Assembly: GCA_038230275.1 (NCBI GenBank)
Contig: JBBRNO010000018.1
Span: forward strand, 10,372-74,371
Reading direction: 5' to 3'
DNA from: JANXXV01 sp038230275
GTDB taxonomy: Bacteria; Acidobacteriota; Terriglobia; Bryobacterales; Bryobacteraceae
DNA length: 64,000 nucleotides
Shown: positions 34,752-44,323 of the stretch, in pieces
Layout: every line of letters begins with the position of its first letter
How positions within the stretch are numbered: position 1 is the stretch's first letter
The notes under the pieces: model-generated
Seen by the model: the letters and a program-made list of their open reading frames with translations, nothing else
What the model was told of the DNA's origin: nothing
The model's database searches: none
Position numbers and translations under genes: made by a program

Positions 34752-37700
34752 ATGAAAACAACATTCTGTAGTTTGCTTTTGTTTTTCGTCGGGATAGCAG
34801 CCATGGCCCAAACTGGCGTCGACGGAACCATTTTAGGAGTCATTTCTGACGCCAATGGTGGTGTGATTTCAGGTGCGACGGTCACAGTCACCAATCTTGA
34901 TACCGGCATTAGGAAGACCGAAATCAGCCGTTCGGATGGCAGCTTTGAGATAACTGCGCTTCCCTCCGCGCGGTATTCCATTTCCGTAACATTCGCCGGA
35001 TTCAAAACCTGGAGCATCGAAAAAACCGCACTGACAATCGCCGAGCGCAAGAGGGTATCACCGGTTCTCGAGGTCGGTCAAGTGACTGATAAAGTCACGG
35101 TAGAGGCGACAACGGACCTCATTCAGACCGAAAACGCCGCTACTGGTGGCGTGATTCAGTCGAAGACAATTCAAGAGTTGCCTATGAATGGACGCGATGT
35201 AGTTTCGTTGGTTGCGCTGGTTCCAGGCGTTCGTTACGGCGGTAAGGCATTCACCAGTTCCTGCGCGGACGGAAATAACTCGAGCGTCCAGGGATTAGGT
35301 CACCGCGACGACCAGACACAATTCAAAGTCGACGGCGTGTCTTCCAATGCCGTCTGTGATGAAGGGGGCACCGCCATTCCAAATCCGGATACGATTGCCG
35401 AGTTCAGAGTTCAGACGTCGAACTTCAGTGCCGAGAATGGCCGCAATCCCATTCAGATCACCTTGGTCACGAAGTCCGGAACCAACGAGTTTCACGGCGC
35501 GGCCTGGGAATTCCTTCGCAACGATGCCTTCGACGCCCGCAACACGTTTGCTTCCGGCAAACCTAAGCTGCGCCAAAATCAATTTGGCGTTGCCGGTGGT
35601 GGTCCCATCGTGCGAAACAAGACCTTCTTTTTCGGCAGCTACGAGGGTACCCGCATCAATAAGGCCCGAGTCTACAATTCGAACACTGTTACTCCCGCGA
35701 TGCTGCAAGGTAACTTCGCAGGACTGCCAACTATCAAGGATCCCACTACAGGCCAGCCATTTCCGGGCAATCAGATTCCCGCGGATCGGATCTCCGGCGC
35801 GTCGAAGTATTTCTTCCCTTATATTTTGCTCCCCAATGCCGCGGGCAACGTCTTCAAGGCGAATGCAGCGGTTCCGCTTGACGTAAATGAATTCAATCTG
35901 AGAATCGATCACCAACTCACGCAGAAGCAGCGGATTTACGGGCGTTTTTATCACGTCGACACGCCGCAGACCATCCTGGGCTATCAGCCGAGCATTCGGG
36001 CCGACGGCGATACGCATTCCTACAGCATCGCCCTTAACTACGATTACACGATTACGCCGAGCACGCTGCTGAACTTGAGCGTGGGGACGGTGAACGTGGT
36101 CAACACAACTACGCCAGGCTGCGGCACTGGGGGGCCTTGCTCCCAAATTGGAAAAGAGAACCTGACCGCGGCGGCGGGAATCCAGGGCTTCCAAACTGCG
36201 GGGCGCGAAGAATGGATAGGGCTGCCTGACTCCGTTTCGTTCGCCGGTTATGCGGGATTCTCGTCCCGGGGAGGCTGGGGCGACCCGTCCACTTTTAAGT
36301 CCCAAAGTATTAATGGCAATGCAAGTATCAGCCACGTCCGGGGCAAGCACACTATCGTGGCCGGCCTTCAATACGACCATCTCTACCTGCTGGCGGCTCA
36401 CGGTTCGTGTTGCTCGAAGGGAACGTTCGATTTCAACGGGCAAAACACGGGAAATGGGTTTGCCGATTACCTGCTCGGACTCACCTCGAGCAGCAACCGC
36501 GATTATCCGATTCACTCGTTTGGGATGAAATGAAATCCCAGCGGCGCGCTGTTCGTCAACGACTCCTTTAAGATCAGTTCTCGCGTTACTCTGGAGCTTG
36601 GGTTGCGGTGGGATCATTGGTTCGCAAAATCCTTCATCCGCGGCGCGGGTGGAACGTTTGATTTTAAAACCGGCAAATCGATCGCTGCTGAGAACAGCAA
36701 GGGCCAAGTCGACCTGAGTGCCCAACCGGTGGCGCCCTTCTTAGCGAAAGCTACAGAAGGTCTTTGGATTCCCGCCTCGCAGGCAAACATTCCCCGCGGT
36801 CTCTTTCAACCCTCCGGCTATTTTTCTCCCAGAATCGGAATCGCATGGCGGCCGTTTCAGAGTGATAATTTCGTGATTCGTGCCGGATACGGTATCTTTA
36901 CCAGCAGCTACAGGGGGAATATCACCGCCTCTTCCATCATTGCGCCACCGTACTGGACGTTCGAATCCCAGTCCTGGAGCGCGGCGCAACTGCAGAGATG
37001 GGAAACCGCCTGGCCGGTAAATCCCACGTCGTTTGTCGCTCCTTCGATCGGCGCGGCAGCGTATGATGTTAAGCCGACAAAGGACCACGAATGGAATATC
37101 TCTATACAGAAGTCCCTGCCATTCGAAACAGCCGTGACAGTGTCCTACGTTGGGAGCTACGGCACCGATCTCATCGCCGACAATTCTCTTAATAACGTAG
37201 CGCCTGGTTTGTACACCAACCTTCAGGCTGCGAAGCCGTACCCCGCCTTCGGCAGCATCGATCTGTATGTCAACAGCGGGAAGAACTGGTACAATTCGGG
37301 GCAATTGAAGGTGGAGCGCCGGTTTGCCAGGGGCCTCGCCTACACCGCGTCGTACGCGTTTTCGAAGAACATCTCCGAGAACGGCGCCGATGGCATCTGG
37401 TCGGTTCCCACTCCATTCGCACCTGCTGGCTACAACCGCGGAATTGCATCCTTCAATCGCACGCACATCCTGTCGACCAGCGCCATCTGGGAGATTCCGG
37501 TGGGAAAGGGCCATTCGCTGGGCGCAAACCTGCACCCGGTGGCTGATGCAATCATCGGGGGATGGGAGTTTATTCCGATTTACCTTTACTCGTCTGGCTC
37601 ACCGCTGACATTCGGCGTGCAGGGTGCGACGTTGGGGAACGGCTGGGGTACCAGGCCGAACGTCGTCGGCAACATCTCGGTCTCGAATCCGGGGCCTGGT

Positions 37701-37991
37701 CAGTGGTTCAACCCTGCGGCATTCGCCGCTCCCGCGGCGTTTAAGTTCGGAAGCTCGGGGATCGGCATTCTGGACGGACCCAGTTCGCACATCGCGAACC
37801 TCGCTTTGAGTAAGAAGTTCTTCTTTACCGAACAAAAGCGGTATGCACAGTTCCGGTGGGAGTCATTCAACGCATTTAATCACGTGAACTATGGAGATCC
37901 GAATACGACTATCGGACAGGGATCCACTGGTAAGATTTTCAACGCTGGAGCTGCCCGGCAAATGCAGCTTGCTTTGAAATTCGTGTTCTAA
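34752..37991 (+). pseudogene. Oar-like TonB-dependent receptor interrupted by one TGA codon
   Basis: Signal peptide (MKTTFCSLLLFFVGIAAMAQ), a CarboxypepD_reg-like domain (residues 25-110, VTNLDTGIRKTEISRSDGSF), a plug region (LPMNGRDVVSLVALVPGV) and a long outer-membrane beta-barrel ending in LALKFVF with a terminal Phe. The single frame of 1079 codons has only one break, TGA at 36531-36533, in a stretch reading GMK-stop-NPSGALFVNDSFKISS. Barrel sequence resumes at once in the same frame, so the lesion is a point change, most simply TGG (Trp) to TGA, or an error in the sequence. If real, the product is truncated at residue 593 and cannot complete the barrel. Confidence 0.85.
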
Positions 37992-37999
37992 ACATTTGG

Positions 38000-38036
38000 G
38001 CATCGGTGCGACAATGTTGTGTGAGCGCACCGATGC
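38000..38036 (+). terminator. 11-bp perfect hairpin after the receptor, overlapping the next start
   Basis: GCATCGGTGCG (38000-38010) is exactly complementary to CGCACCGATGC (38026-38036) with a 15-nt loop, followed by a pyrimidine-rich stretch. The position, 9 nt after the receptor stop, suits a terminator. The right arm contains the ATG (38033) of the following TPR gene, so the same hairpin could block that start codon on readthrough transcripts. Confidence 0.6.
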
Positions 38037-38950
38037 CTTTCTGCTATACGGTCCTGCTATTTCTCACCCTCTTTCCCTTTCCCCAGTTGGCGTCCGGCCA
38101 GCGGAACCTCTACAAAGAAGCTACTGAAAGTTACCAGCGGAAACAGTACGATCAGGCTTTGTCCCTGGCTGGAGAAGCGCTGCAGGGGGACGGGGATAAT
38201 CCGGCTTATCTGCACCTGTATGGGGTGATTCTGGCCGCGCTGGGACGGTTGGGTCCGGCTGAGGAGAATTTTCGCAAGGCGGTGGCATTTGCACCGGAGC
38301 AGCCACTCTACCCTTACGAGTTAGGCGCGCTGCTGCATAATCAGCGGAAGTATGCCGAAGCGGTTCCCGTGCTGGCGCGCGCGGTGGCACTGGCGCCCGA
38401 GAATCTTGGCGCGCGCATGATGCTGGCGCGTTCGTACGTCTTCAGTTACAATGTGCTGAAACTTCCGAATTTCGTGGAGCTCACGCTCGAGCAGCTTAAT
38501 TACATTGTTAAGAAAAGCCCGGGATTTCCGGCGGTTCATCATCATCTGGCGCTGGTGTACATCAACACGGGCGAGCTGGGGAAAGCAGTGGAAGAATTGA
38601 ATGCCGAGTTACAGTTGTTTCCGGAGAATGCGCAGGCACGGCTGGAACTTGGGGAGACGCTGCTGAGCCAGAATGAGAATCGCAAGGCCGTCGAACAGTT
38701 GGAGGTCGCGGTGAAGCAGGCGCCCCAGATGCCGCCGATTTACTATGCGCTGGGGAAAGCGTATAAGGCGGAGGGGTCTGCTGAGAAGGCGTTGAAAGCT
38801 GTGCAGCGCTGCGTGGAGCTTGCGCCGCAATTTGCCAGCTGCCATTATTTGCTTGGCCAGCTGTATCGGGAACTGAATCAGACGGAGCGGGCTACGGAAC
38901 AATTCGACTTGTTCAAGCAGCTGAAGCCGGCTGGGAGCTTGAATCATTAA
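38033..38950 (+). CDS. exported TPR-repeat protein
   Basis: A 305-aa protein: signal peptide (MPFCYTVLLFLTLFPFPQLASG) then about seven TPR units (for example YLHLYGVILAALGRLGPAEE, AHNQRKYAEAVPVLARAVAL-like helices). A GTG at 38006 would add nine residues before the signal peptide and lie in the hairpin loop region. ATG at 38033 lies in the hairpin's right arm. Follows the Oar-like receptor by 41 nt. Probably periplasmic and possibly a partner of the receptor. Confidence 0.85.
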   Translation: MPFCYTVLLFLTLFPFPQLASGQRNLYKEATESYQRKQYDQALSLAGEALQGDGDNPAYLHLYGVILAALGRLGPAEENFRKAVAFAPEQPLYPYELGALLHNQRKYAEAVPVLARAVALAPENLGARMMLARSYVFSYNVLKLPNFVELTLEQLNYIVKKSPGFPAVHHHLALVYINTGELGKAVEELNAELQLFPENAQARLELGETLLSQNENRKAVEQLEVAVKQAPQMPPIYYALGKAYKAEGSAEKALKAVQRCVELAPQFASCHYLLGQLYRELNQTERATEQFDLFKQLKPAGSLNH

Positions 38951-38976
38951 TCCCGGTTGCTGCTTAAGGAAATGGC

Positions 38977-39006
38977 CGCCGATGCACGCCGATTAACGCG
39001 GATGAA
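38977..39006 (+). repeat. short tandem repeat, 10-bp unit x3
   Basis: CGCCGATGCA, CGCCGATTAA and CGCGGATGAA run head to tail in the convergent gap between the TPR gene and the EamA-like pair. The unit core resembles the 9-bp repeat at 1779-1805. Confidence 0.6.
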
Positions 39007-39012
39007 AAAATA

Positions 39013-39435
39013 TTAGTCCGGTAGCGCTAGCAGAATTAGGGCGCAGACCCCGGTTGTGATTCCGAGATAGCCTAACCTTCCTATTGGTTCCTTGTAGAGA
39101 ATTACCCCAACCGCTACTACCAGCAGCAGACCGCCTCCGGTTGCTACCGGAAAGACTACGAAACCAGGTAGGCCACTGACTAGAGCCATTGCCATTCCGG
39201 TTTGCCCTAGTAGACTGCAGAGCGCCATTCCCGAACCTATCGCCAGTTCGTTCGTTTGCGGCTGACGATTGCGGCGGAAGAAAACTACGGCAGCCATTAC
39301 GAGGCCTGCGGCATACCACCAGGTTAGATACTGTGCCTGATCTACGCTGCCGAGACCCGCTCCGGCCAGAATGCGGAGTCCGAACGCGCCTAGGCCGTTG
39401 GTGAGGAACGCGATTGTCATGTAGCGCAGATACAT
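39013..39435 (-). CDS. EamA/DMT transporter half, second subunit
   Basis: A 140-aa membrane protein with about five helices (MYLRYMTIAFLTNGLGAFG; MALVSGLPGFVVFPVATGGG; VILYKEPIGRLGYLGI). The start at 39435 lies 2 nt after the upstream stop; the frame runs further upstream but only as a shadow. Drug/metabolite transporters are usually single 10-helix chains formed by fused EamA halves; here each half is a separate gene, suggesting a heterodimer as in small multidrug-resistance pairs. Cargo unknown; operon context suggests the substrate of the SelA-like and phosphotriesterase-like enzymes. Confidence 0.8.
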   Translation of the reverse strand: MYLRYMTIAFLTNGLGAFGLRILAGAGLGSVDQAQYLTWWYAAGLVMAAVVFFRRNRQPQTNELAIGSGMALCSLLGQTGMAMALVSGLPGFVVFPVATGGGLLLVVAVGVILYKEPIGRLGYLGITTGVCALILLALPD

Positions 39436-39437
39436 GT

Positions 39438-39890
39438 TTATTGTGCCTGGGCGATGGACCGCTCTTCGCGAGTTCTTTCCACCCACAAGATGACCAGGGC
39501 GGCCACGGCCAGGAACAGGCCCAGTCCTCGGCGCAGGCTTACGTTCTCGTGGTAGATCAGGATGGATAACACCGTTGGCAGCGCGGTGGAGAGGTTGATC
39601 ACCAACCAACTTGTGGAGATCTTTCCGAGGCGAACCCCGCGTTGAAATGCCAGGATTGCCACGGATGCCAGGAATCCACAGCCGATTGCGGTGACCCAGG
39701 CGCTTGCGGGAACCTCAATCCCATTTGTTCCCGTGCGCCATAGCGAGATTGCCAGCATGCTGATGGCTGCGGCTAAGAACAGAATTAGATTCACACCTTC
39801 CGGCCGGCAACGGCGGTGGTCTGCTACCTTGTGCAGAATTCCGAGCATCCCGAAACCCATAACGCCCAGCAGCAGATATAGGTGGGGCAT
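39438..39890 (-). CDS. EamA/DMT transporter half, first subunit
   Basis: A 150-aa membrane protein with four or five helices (LYLLLGVMGFGMLGILHKVA; NLILFLAAAISMLAISLW; LVINLSTALPTVLSILIYHE). It starts 3 nt after the SelA-like gene and is followed directly by the other half at 39435. The ILIYHENVS segment matches the glutamate-bearing YxE motif found near the end of EamA domains. Length equals one EamA domain. Confidence 0.8.
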   Translation of the reverse strand: MPHLYLLLGVMGFGMLGILHKVADHRRCRPEGVNLILFLAAAISMLAISLWRTGTNGIEVPASAWVTAIGCGFLASVAILAFQRGVRLGKISTSWLVINLSTALPTVLSILIYHENVSLRRGLGLFLAVAALVILWVERTREERSIAQAQ

Positions 39891-39893
39891 GGA

Positions 39894-41081
39894 TCACCCG
39901 CCCTTGGTGACGATTTCGTGCAGGCGGCGACCGACAATTCCCGCCTCGCCGGGTCTTAGGCCTTCAGGCATGAAGACGATGGTTCCGGCGTCGGCGGAAT
40001 GCTCAAACACGAAGATTCGCGGCTCCCCCTCTTGCAGTGCGTTGACCACCTTATTGGCGTCCATGCCTGTGAGCGACTGGTCGATAGAAACCACGGCGTG
40101 CGGACTCAGGCGTCCGTTTGTTTGGGGAAAGCGAACGAATGCGTCCACACCGCGCACGCCTGCGACGGCCGATACAATCCGGGCCATGTCGGACTTCCAG
40201 CCGGCGAGTTCGGCCTCAAGATCTCTGGTGGCGTAGAGCCGCAGTGCAGTGATCAATCCGGCAATTTCCTCTTTGCCGACCTTGAAGCCGCGGCCGATTC
40301 CGTGGTGCGGCGGACCGGCGATACGGCCATCGGCAATCAGATTGCGCAATGGCCATGAGAGGGGAAAGACGTCCATGTCCTGGTGCTGCAGGGCCGCGGA
40401 GAAAATCAGGTCGGCGCGGCCGCAGAGGATACCGGAGGATTGCGGTCCGCGAATGTGTTTGCCGCCGCTGAAGGCTACCAGATCGGCTCCGGCGGCGATG
40501 TAGGCGCGTAGATTTCCGCGCGGAGGGAGGTCGGCGGCGGCATCCACAATGACCGGCTTTCCATGGCGATGCGCAATCTGAACAAATTCTTCCAGCGGCA
40601 ATACGGAACCTTCCCCGCCGGCCTGATAAAACAGCGCTGCGGTGTTCGCAGTGATTGCCTCTTCGATCTCGTAGGCAAAAGTGAAATAGCTGAAGCCCGC
40701 TTCCACAAACCGGGCGCCGGCCGCCCGCAGTGCATGGTCGTAATCGTTCCTGTGACTGCGATGCACTACGATCTCAGAAGGCATGCCAGTGGTGTCTGGA
40801 AGGCGGTTCATGCGCGATACGTTGGACCCGGCGAGGCAGGCGGCGGCGGCCAGCGTGAGGGCTGCTGACGCTCCGCTGGTGACGATACCGGTTTCCGCTC
40901 CGGTCGCCTCTGCAATCGCCCGGCCGGCCGCTTCCTGCAGTTCGTCCATGCGGACACATTGTTCCGCCGCGCCGCGCATGGCGTCGAGAACTTCGGCGGG
41001 CAACGGCGCCCCACCCACCTTGGTGCTGAAACTGCGCGCGTTGATGATGGGGCGAACCCCTAATTCTTCGTAGATTCCCAT
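39894..41081 (-). CDS. SelA-like PLP-dependent enzyme (D-glucosaminate ammonia-lyase group)
   Basis: A 395-aa fold-type I PLP enzyme. FSGGKHIRGPQSSG carries the PLP Lys and is typical of the SelA-related group that includes D-glucosaminate-6-phosphate ammonia-lyase (DgaE). ATGAETGIVTSGASAALTLA binds the PLP phosphate. It lacks SelA features for tRNA and no selenocysteine genes are nearby, so selenocysteine synthesis is unlikely. In other bacteria genes of this type sit beside a deacetylase/amidohydrolase of the kind at 43095, supporting a role in amino-sugar acid or related breakdown. It starts 3 nt after the phosphotriesterase-like gene. Confidence 0.85.
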   Translation of the reverse strand: MGIYEELGVRPIINARSFSTKVGGAPLPAEVLDAMRGAAEQCVRMDELQEAAGRAIAEATGAETGIVTSGASAALTLAAAACLAGSNVSRMNRLPDTTGMPSEIVVHRSHRNDYDHALRAAGARFVEAGFSYFTFAYEIEEAITANTAALFYQAGGEGSVLPLEEFVQIAHRHGKPVIVDAAADLPPRGNLRAYIAAGADLVAFSGGKHIRGPQSSGILCGRADLIFSAALQHQDMDVFPLSWPLRNLIADGRIAGPPHHGIGRGFKVGKEEIAGLITALRLYATRDLEAELAGWKSDMARIVSAVAGVRGVDAFVRFPQTNGRLSPHAVVSIDQSLTGMDANKVVNALQEGEPRIFVFEHSADAGTIVFMPEGLRPGEAGIVGRRLHEIVTKGG

Positions 41082-41084
41082 ACG

Positions 41085-42011
41085 TTAGTGCCTTGATACG
41101 TCTAGCGCCCGTGCCGGATTCTCCACGGTCATGGTGTGAATCTGCGCGTCGGTGATTCCTACTTTCCTCAACAAGGGGAGGAATTTTACGGGAACATGGT
41201 CGTACCCTTTGCCTCCGAAAGCATGCATATGACTTTTTGTGCAGCAATCTCCACTGAGCATGATTTGCGAAAGATGTCCTTCAGCCACCAGCAGTTTCAC
41301 ATTGGCCGCGCGGACGTCGTCGCTGGGGTAGCCATCTCCGGTATAGCCGATATTGTCGATACTCAGATACACGCCTTCGCGCGCGATAGCCATGAGACGC
41401 GAGGAATCCGGACGATCGCCCAAATGACTGATGATGATGCGGTCGTTGGGGACGTTCTCTTCCCGCAGCAGTGCGATCTGCTCCAGCGCCAGTTCTCCGA
41501 AGTGAGTGGTATGCGTGATAATGCTAACGCCGGTTCGGCGCTGTGCCCGGCCGGATGCCCGGAAGACGCGCTCCTGCGCCGGGGTGATGAACTTCCGTTC
41601 GGTTCCGATCTCGCCGATGATTCCGGCTACCACATCGGTTCCATCCACTCCGGTGGTTAGCTCAGTGACGATGACCTCCGCCAGCGCGGCGGTGTCCAGT
41701 TCGAAGACAAATGGTGGGTAGACTAGTTCGCGGTACCACGCGGCTCCCATGACGACGTGCACTCCGGCCGCCTCCGAAATTCGCCGCAGGGCAAGCGGAT
41801 TGCGTTCCAGGCCGCCGCTGGTGACATCCACCAAAGTCCGGCCGCCGGCTTCGCGATAGGCGATCAGTTCACGCGCCGCCAATCCCTCGTCGTCCAGAAT
41901 GACATCGTAACTGCGCACAATCGGCCATAGATCGCAGAGCAGATGTTCATGCGATAAGGTATATCCCGCTTCCGCGGCCTCAATGGGGCCGCGAACTGTC
42001 ATGATTGCCAT
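41085..42011 (-). CDS. phosphotriesterase-family metal hydrolase
   Basis: A 308-aa TIM-barrel hydrolase with LSHEHLLCD (HxH), GEIGTER at the position of the bridging residue (Glu rather than carboxylated Lys), ITHTTHFGE, ISHLGDRPD and LSGDCCTKSHM (Asp). This set fits the Php/PLL lactonase branch better than true phosphotriesterases, so a lactone or ester substrate is likely. First gene of a four-gene minus operon with the SelA-like enzyme and the two EamA halves; divergent from the Gfo/Idh/MocA gene, 81 nt away. Confidence 0.9.
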   Translation of the reverse strand: MAIMTVRGPIEAAEAGYTLSHEHLLCDLWPIVRSYDVILDDEGLAARELIAYREAGGRTLVDVTSGGLERNPLALRRISEAAGVHVVMGAAWYRELVYPPFVFELDTAALAEVIVTELTTGVDGTDVVAGIIGEIGTERKFITPAQERVFRASGRAQRRTGVSIITHTTHFGELALEQIALLREENVPNDRIIISHLGDRPDSSRLMAIAREGVYLSIDNIGYTGDGYPSDDVRAANVKLLVAEGHLSQIMLSGDCCTKSHMHAFGGKGYDHVPVKFLPLLRKVGITDAQIHTMTVENPARALDVSRH

Positions 42012-42092
42012 TCATCCTCCCAGGCTTCTGACCAAGGATACAGGGGTCTGTGAAATATGTGCAATATCATGGACAGATAGCTGGAAAGAGAT

Positions 42093-43088
42093 TTGAAAAG
42101 CCTATCCGCGGGGATCATCGGTTTCGGGTATACAGGCCGGCTGCACACGCAGGCGTACCAGAAGTGCGGCGTGCGCGTCGCCGGTGCAGCGGAAGCACAG
42201 GCCGCTGTTCTGGATACTGTTCCAGAAGGCATTCAACGGTTTGCGGACTACCGCGATCTGCTGGAATCGGATATCGACATTGTCAGTATCTGCACGCCGA
42301 CGGGATTGCATTGTGAACAGACGCTGCTGGCGCTGGCCGCGGGAAAACATGTTCTGCTGGAGAAGCCTATCGCTACTACGAGTGCCGATGCGGAGCGGAT
42401 GAGTGCCGCGGAAAAACAGTCTGGCAAGCATGTGCTTGTCGGCATGACTCATCGCTTCTATCCGGAGATTCTGGAAGCAAAGCGCATCGTGGAAGATGGC
42501 GGCATTGGCGAGATCCTGATGATCCGGGATTGCATCCTGGAGCATTTTGGTTTTGTGAACTCTCCACGCTGGTATTTGCAGCCGGAACTGGCAGGGGGCG
42601 GCACGGTGCTGTCTTCCGGTGTTCATCTGGTGGACCGCGTGCTTTGGTTTCTTGGCGAGATGGCTTCGTCCGTTTCCGGATACACGAACAACCGGTTTCT
42701 CAACCAAGAGGTGGAAGATTCGGCGCAAATGATGCTAGGATTCGCCAGCGGCCGTTCCGCTCAGATTACGTTCGGCTTGTTGCCGGAACCGCATCCCTTG
42801 GTTTGCGACTTGGAACTGATTGGAACGCGCGGCAGCGTTGTGATTCACACCTGGAGCGGGTATGAGGTTCGTTCCAGCGCCGGCACCCGGCACCGCACCA
42901 TTTATACTTCCGAGACTCATCCGGAGAAAGTTCTGTTGGGCGTATGCGCGGAGGTTCGCGAATTGTGTGCAGCTATTGTGGAAGGGCGGGAGCCGTGTCC
43001 ATCCACTTCGGAGAGCACGAAACCGCTGCGCGTGATTGAGGCGTTTTATCGCGCCGCGCGAACGGGCACGATGCAGGATGTACGCTAA
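42093..43088 (+). CDS. Gfo/Idh/MocA family oxidoreductase
   Basis: A 331-aa protein starting with TTG (42093) behind GGAAAGAG. The N-terminal Rossmann motif is GIIGFGYTGRLH, followed by EKPIATT, which supplies the conserved Lys of the family. The C-terminal domain has GGTVLSSGVHLVD (catalytic His). These NAD(P)-dependent enzymes oxidise sugars, inositols or sugar acids. The deacetylase gene follows after 6 nt. Confidence 0.9.
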   Translation: MKSLSAGIIGFGYTGRLHTQAYQKCGVRVAGAAEAQAAVLDTVPEGIQRFADYRDLLESDIDIVSICTPTGLHCEQTLLALAAGKHVLLEKPIATTSADAERMSAAEKQSGKHVLVGMTHRFYPEILEAKRIVEDGGIGEILMIRDCILEHFGFVNSPRWYLQPELAGGGTVLSSGVHLVDRVLWFLGEMASSVSGYTNNRFLNQEVEDSAQMMLGFASGRSAQITFGLLPEPHPLVCDLELIGTRGSVVIHTWSGYEVRSSAGTRHRTIYTSETHPEKVLLGVCAEVRELCAAIVEGREPCPSTSESTKPLRVIEAFYRAARTGTMQDVR

Positions 43089-43094
43089 GAAGAA

Positions 43095-44285
43095 ATGTCG
43101 ACTTCGCTCGATCTCCTCATTCGCAATGGCCATGTCATCGATCCCGCACAAGATATAGACGGCATCGCGGACGTGGGCATTCGAGACGGACGCATTCAAT
43201 CCGTCGGCCCTGCTTTGGACGCCCCCGGCTGCAAAGATGTTCGCGATGCTTCGGGAACGTACGTCTGCCCGGGTTTGGTTGATCTGCATGGCCACTGGTA
43301 TGAAGGCGGGCTTTACGGAATCAACGCGGAGATCGGTCTGAATCATGGCGTCACCACGGCGGTGGATGCGGGCACATCCGGTTTCGCCAATTTCCCTGAA
43401 TTTCGCCGGGGCACCATTCAGACCAGCCGCGCGAGGATTCTGGCGTTCGTCCATGTGTCGTTCATGGGCCTGCATGGGCCATTCGCAGAGGAACTTGTCG
43501 ACTTGCGATATGCGCGTCCCAGGGAGACGGCGATCGTTGCCGCGGGGAATCGCGATGTCGCCGTGGGGGTCAAAATCCGATTGGGCGCGATGACCGCGAA
43601 CCACGGTAATCAGGCGTTGGACATGGCACTGGACGCGGCGCGCGAGGCCGCCATGCCAGTGATGGCGCACGTGAGTGCGGGCGCCGATGAACGCTACGTT
43701 TTGGACCAACTGCGGCCTGGCGATATCCTTACACATTGTTTTCACGGGCGCACGAATCGCATGATCGCCGACACGGCGGAAGGCTTCATTCCAGAGTTGA
43801 AGCTGGCGCGAGAACGGGGCGTCATCTTCGACATCGGACACGGTTGTGGAAGTTTTGCGTGGGAGACGGCGCAACGGGCGTTTGAACATCATTTCTGGCC
43901 GGATACCATCAGCACGGATCTTCACCGGTATAGTGTGGACAGTCCCTGGCTGGTGACTATGCCTCTGGTGATGTCGAAGTTCTTGTGTCTGGGAATGAGT
44001 CTGCAGGACGTGATTGCGAAGTCGACCTTGGCTCCGGCGAACGTTCTCGGCCGCGGCAAGGAGTTTGGTTCGCTGCGTCCCGGATCGGCCGCCGATCTGA
44101 TGCAGTTTCGTGTGCGGGAGGGTTCCTTTACGTTCCGCGATACGCACGGATTGCCGCGCCAGGGTGATCGCTTGATTGAACCGTTGCTCACCATCCGGAA
44201 TGGGATTGCCTACGAGCCTGGGAGTGTGTCCGTCCCGCTGCGACAGGTCTATCCGTGTGATCGGGCTGTTTTTGATAATGCCTGA
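43095..44285 (+). CDS. amidohydrolase/deacetylase metallohydrolase
   Basis: A 396-aa amidohydrolase-superfamily enzyme. LLIRNGHVIDPAQDIDG is the start typical of the dihydroorotase/deacetylase group; metal ligands are in VDLHGHWYEGG (HxH) and ILTHCFHGR (His), and ISTDLHRYS supplies the Asp. It resembles the EF_0837/AHA_3915 group, members of which occur with SelA-related PLP enzymes, as here across the divergent promoter. Deacylation of an N-acyl amino sugar or amino acid is a reasonable inference. Confidence 0.9.
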   Translation: MSTSLDLLIRNGHVIDPAQDIDGIADVGIRDGRIQSVGPALDAPGCKDVRDASGTYVCPGLVDLHGHWYEGGLYGINAEIGLNHGVTTAVDAGTSGFANFPEFRRGTIQTSRARILAFVHVSFMGLHGPFAEELVDLRYARPRETAIVAAGNRDVAVGVKIRLGAMTANHGNQALDMALDAAREAAMPVMAHVSAGADERYVLDQLRPGDILTHCFHGRTNRMIADTAEGFIPELKLARERGVIFDIGHGCGSFAWETAQRAFEHHFWPDTISTDLHRYSVDSPWLVTMPLVMSKFLCLGMSLQDVIAKSTLAPANVLGRGKEFGSLRPGSAADLMQFRVREGSFTFRDTHGLPRQGDRLIEPLLTIRNGIAYEPGSVSVPLRQVYPCDRAVFDNA

Positions 44286-44323
44286 CGATTTACGAATAAA
44301 ACGGCTGGAAGGGGGATGCTTAT

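Noticed and set aside
36531..36533. TGA as selenocysteine in the receptor
   Set aside because: Outer-membrane barrels do not use Sec, no SECIS-like stem was evident, and the SelA-like gene here belongs to the ammonia-lyase group.
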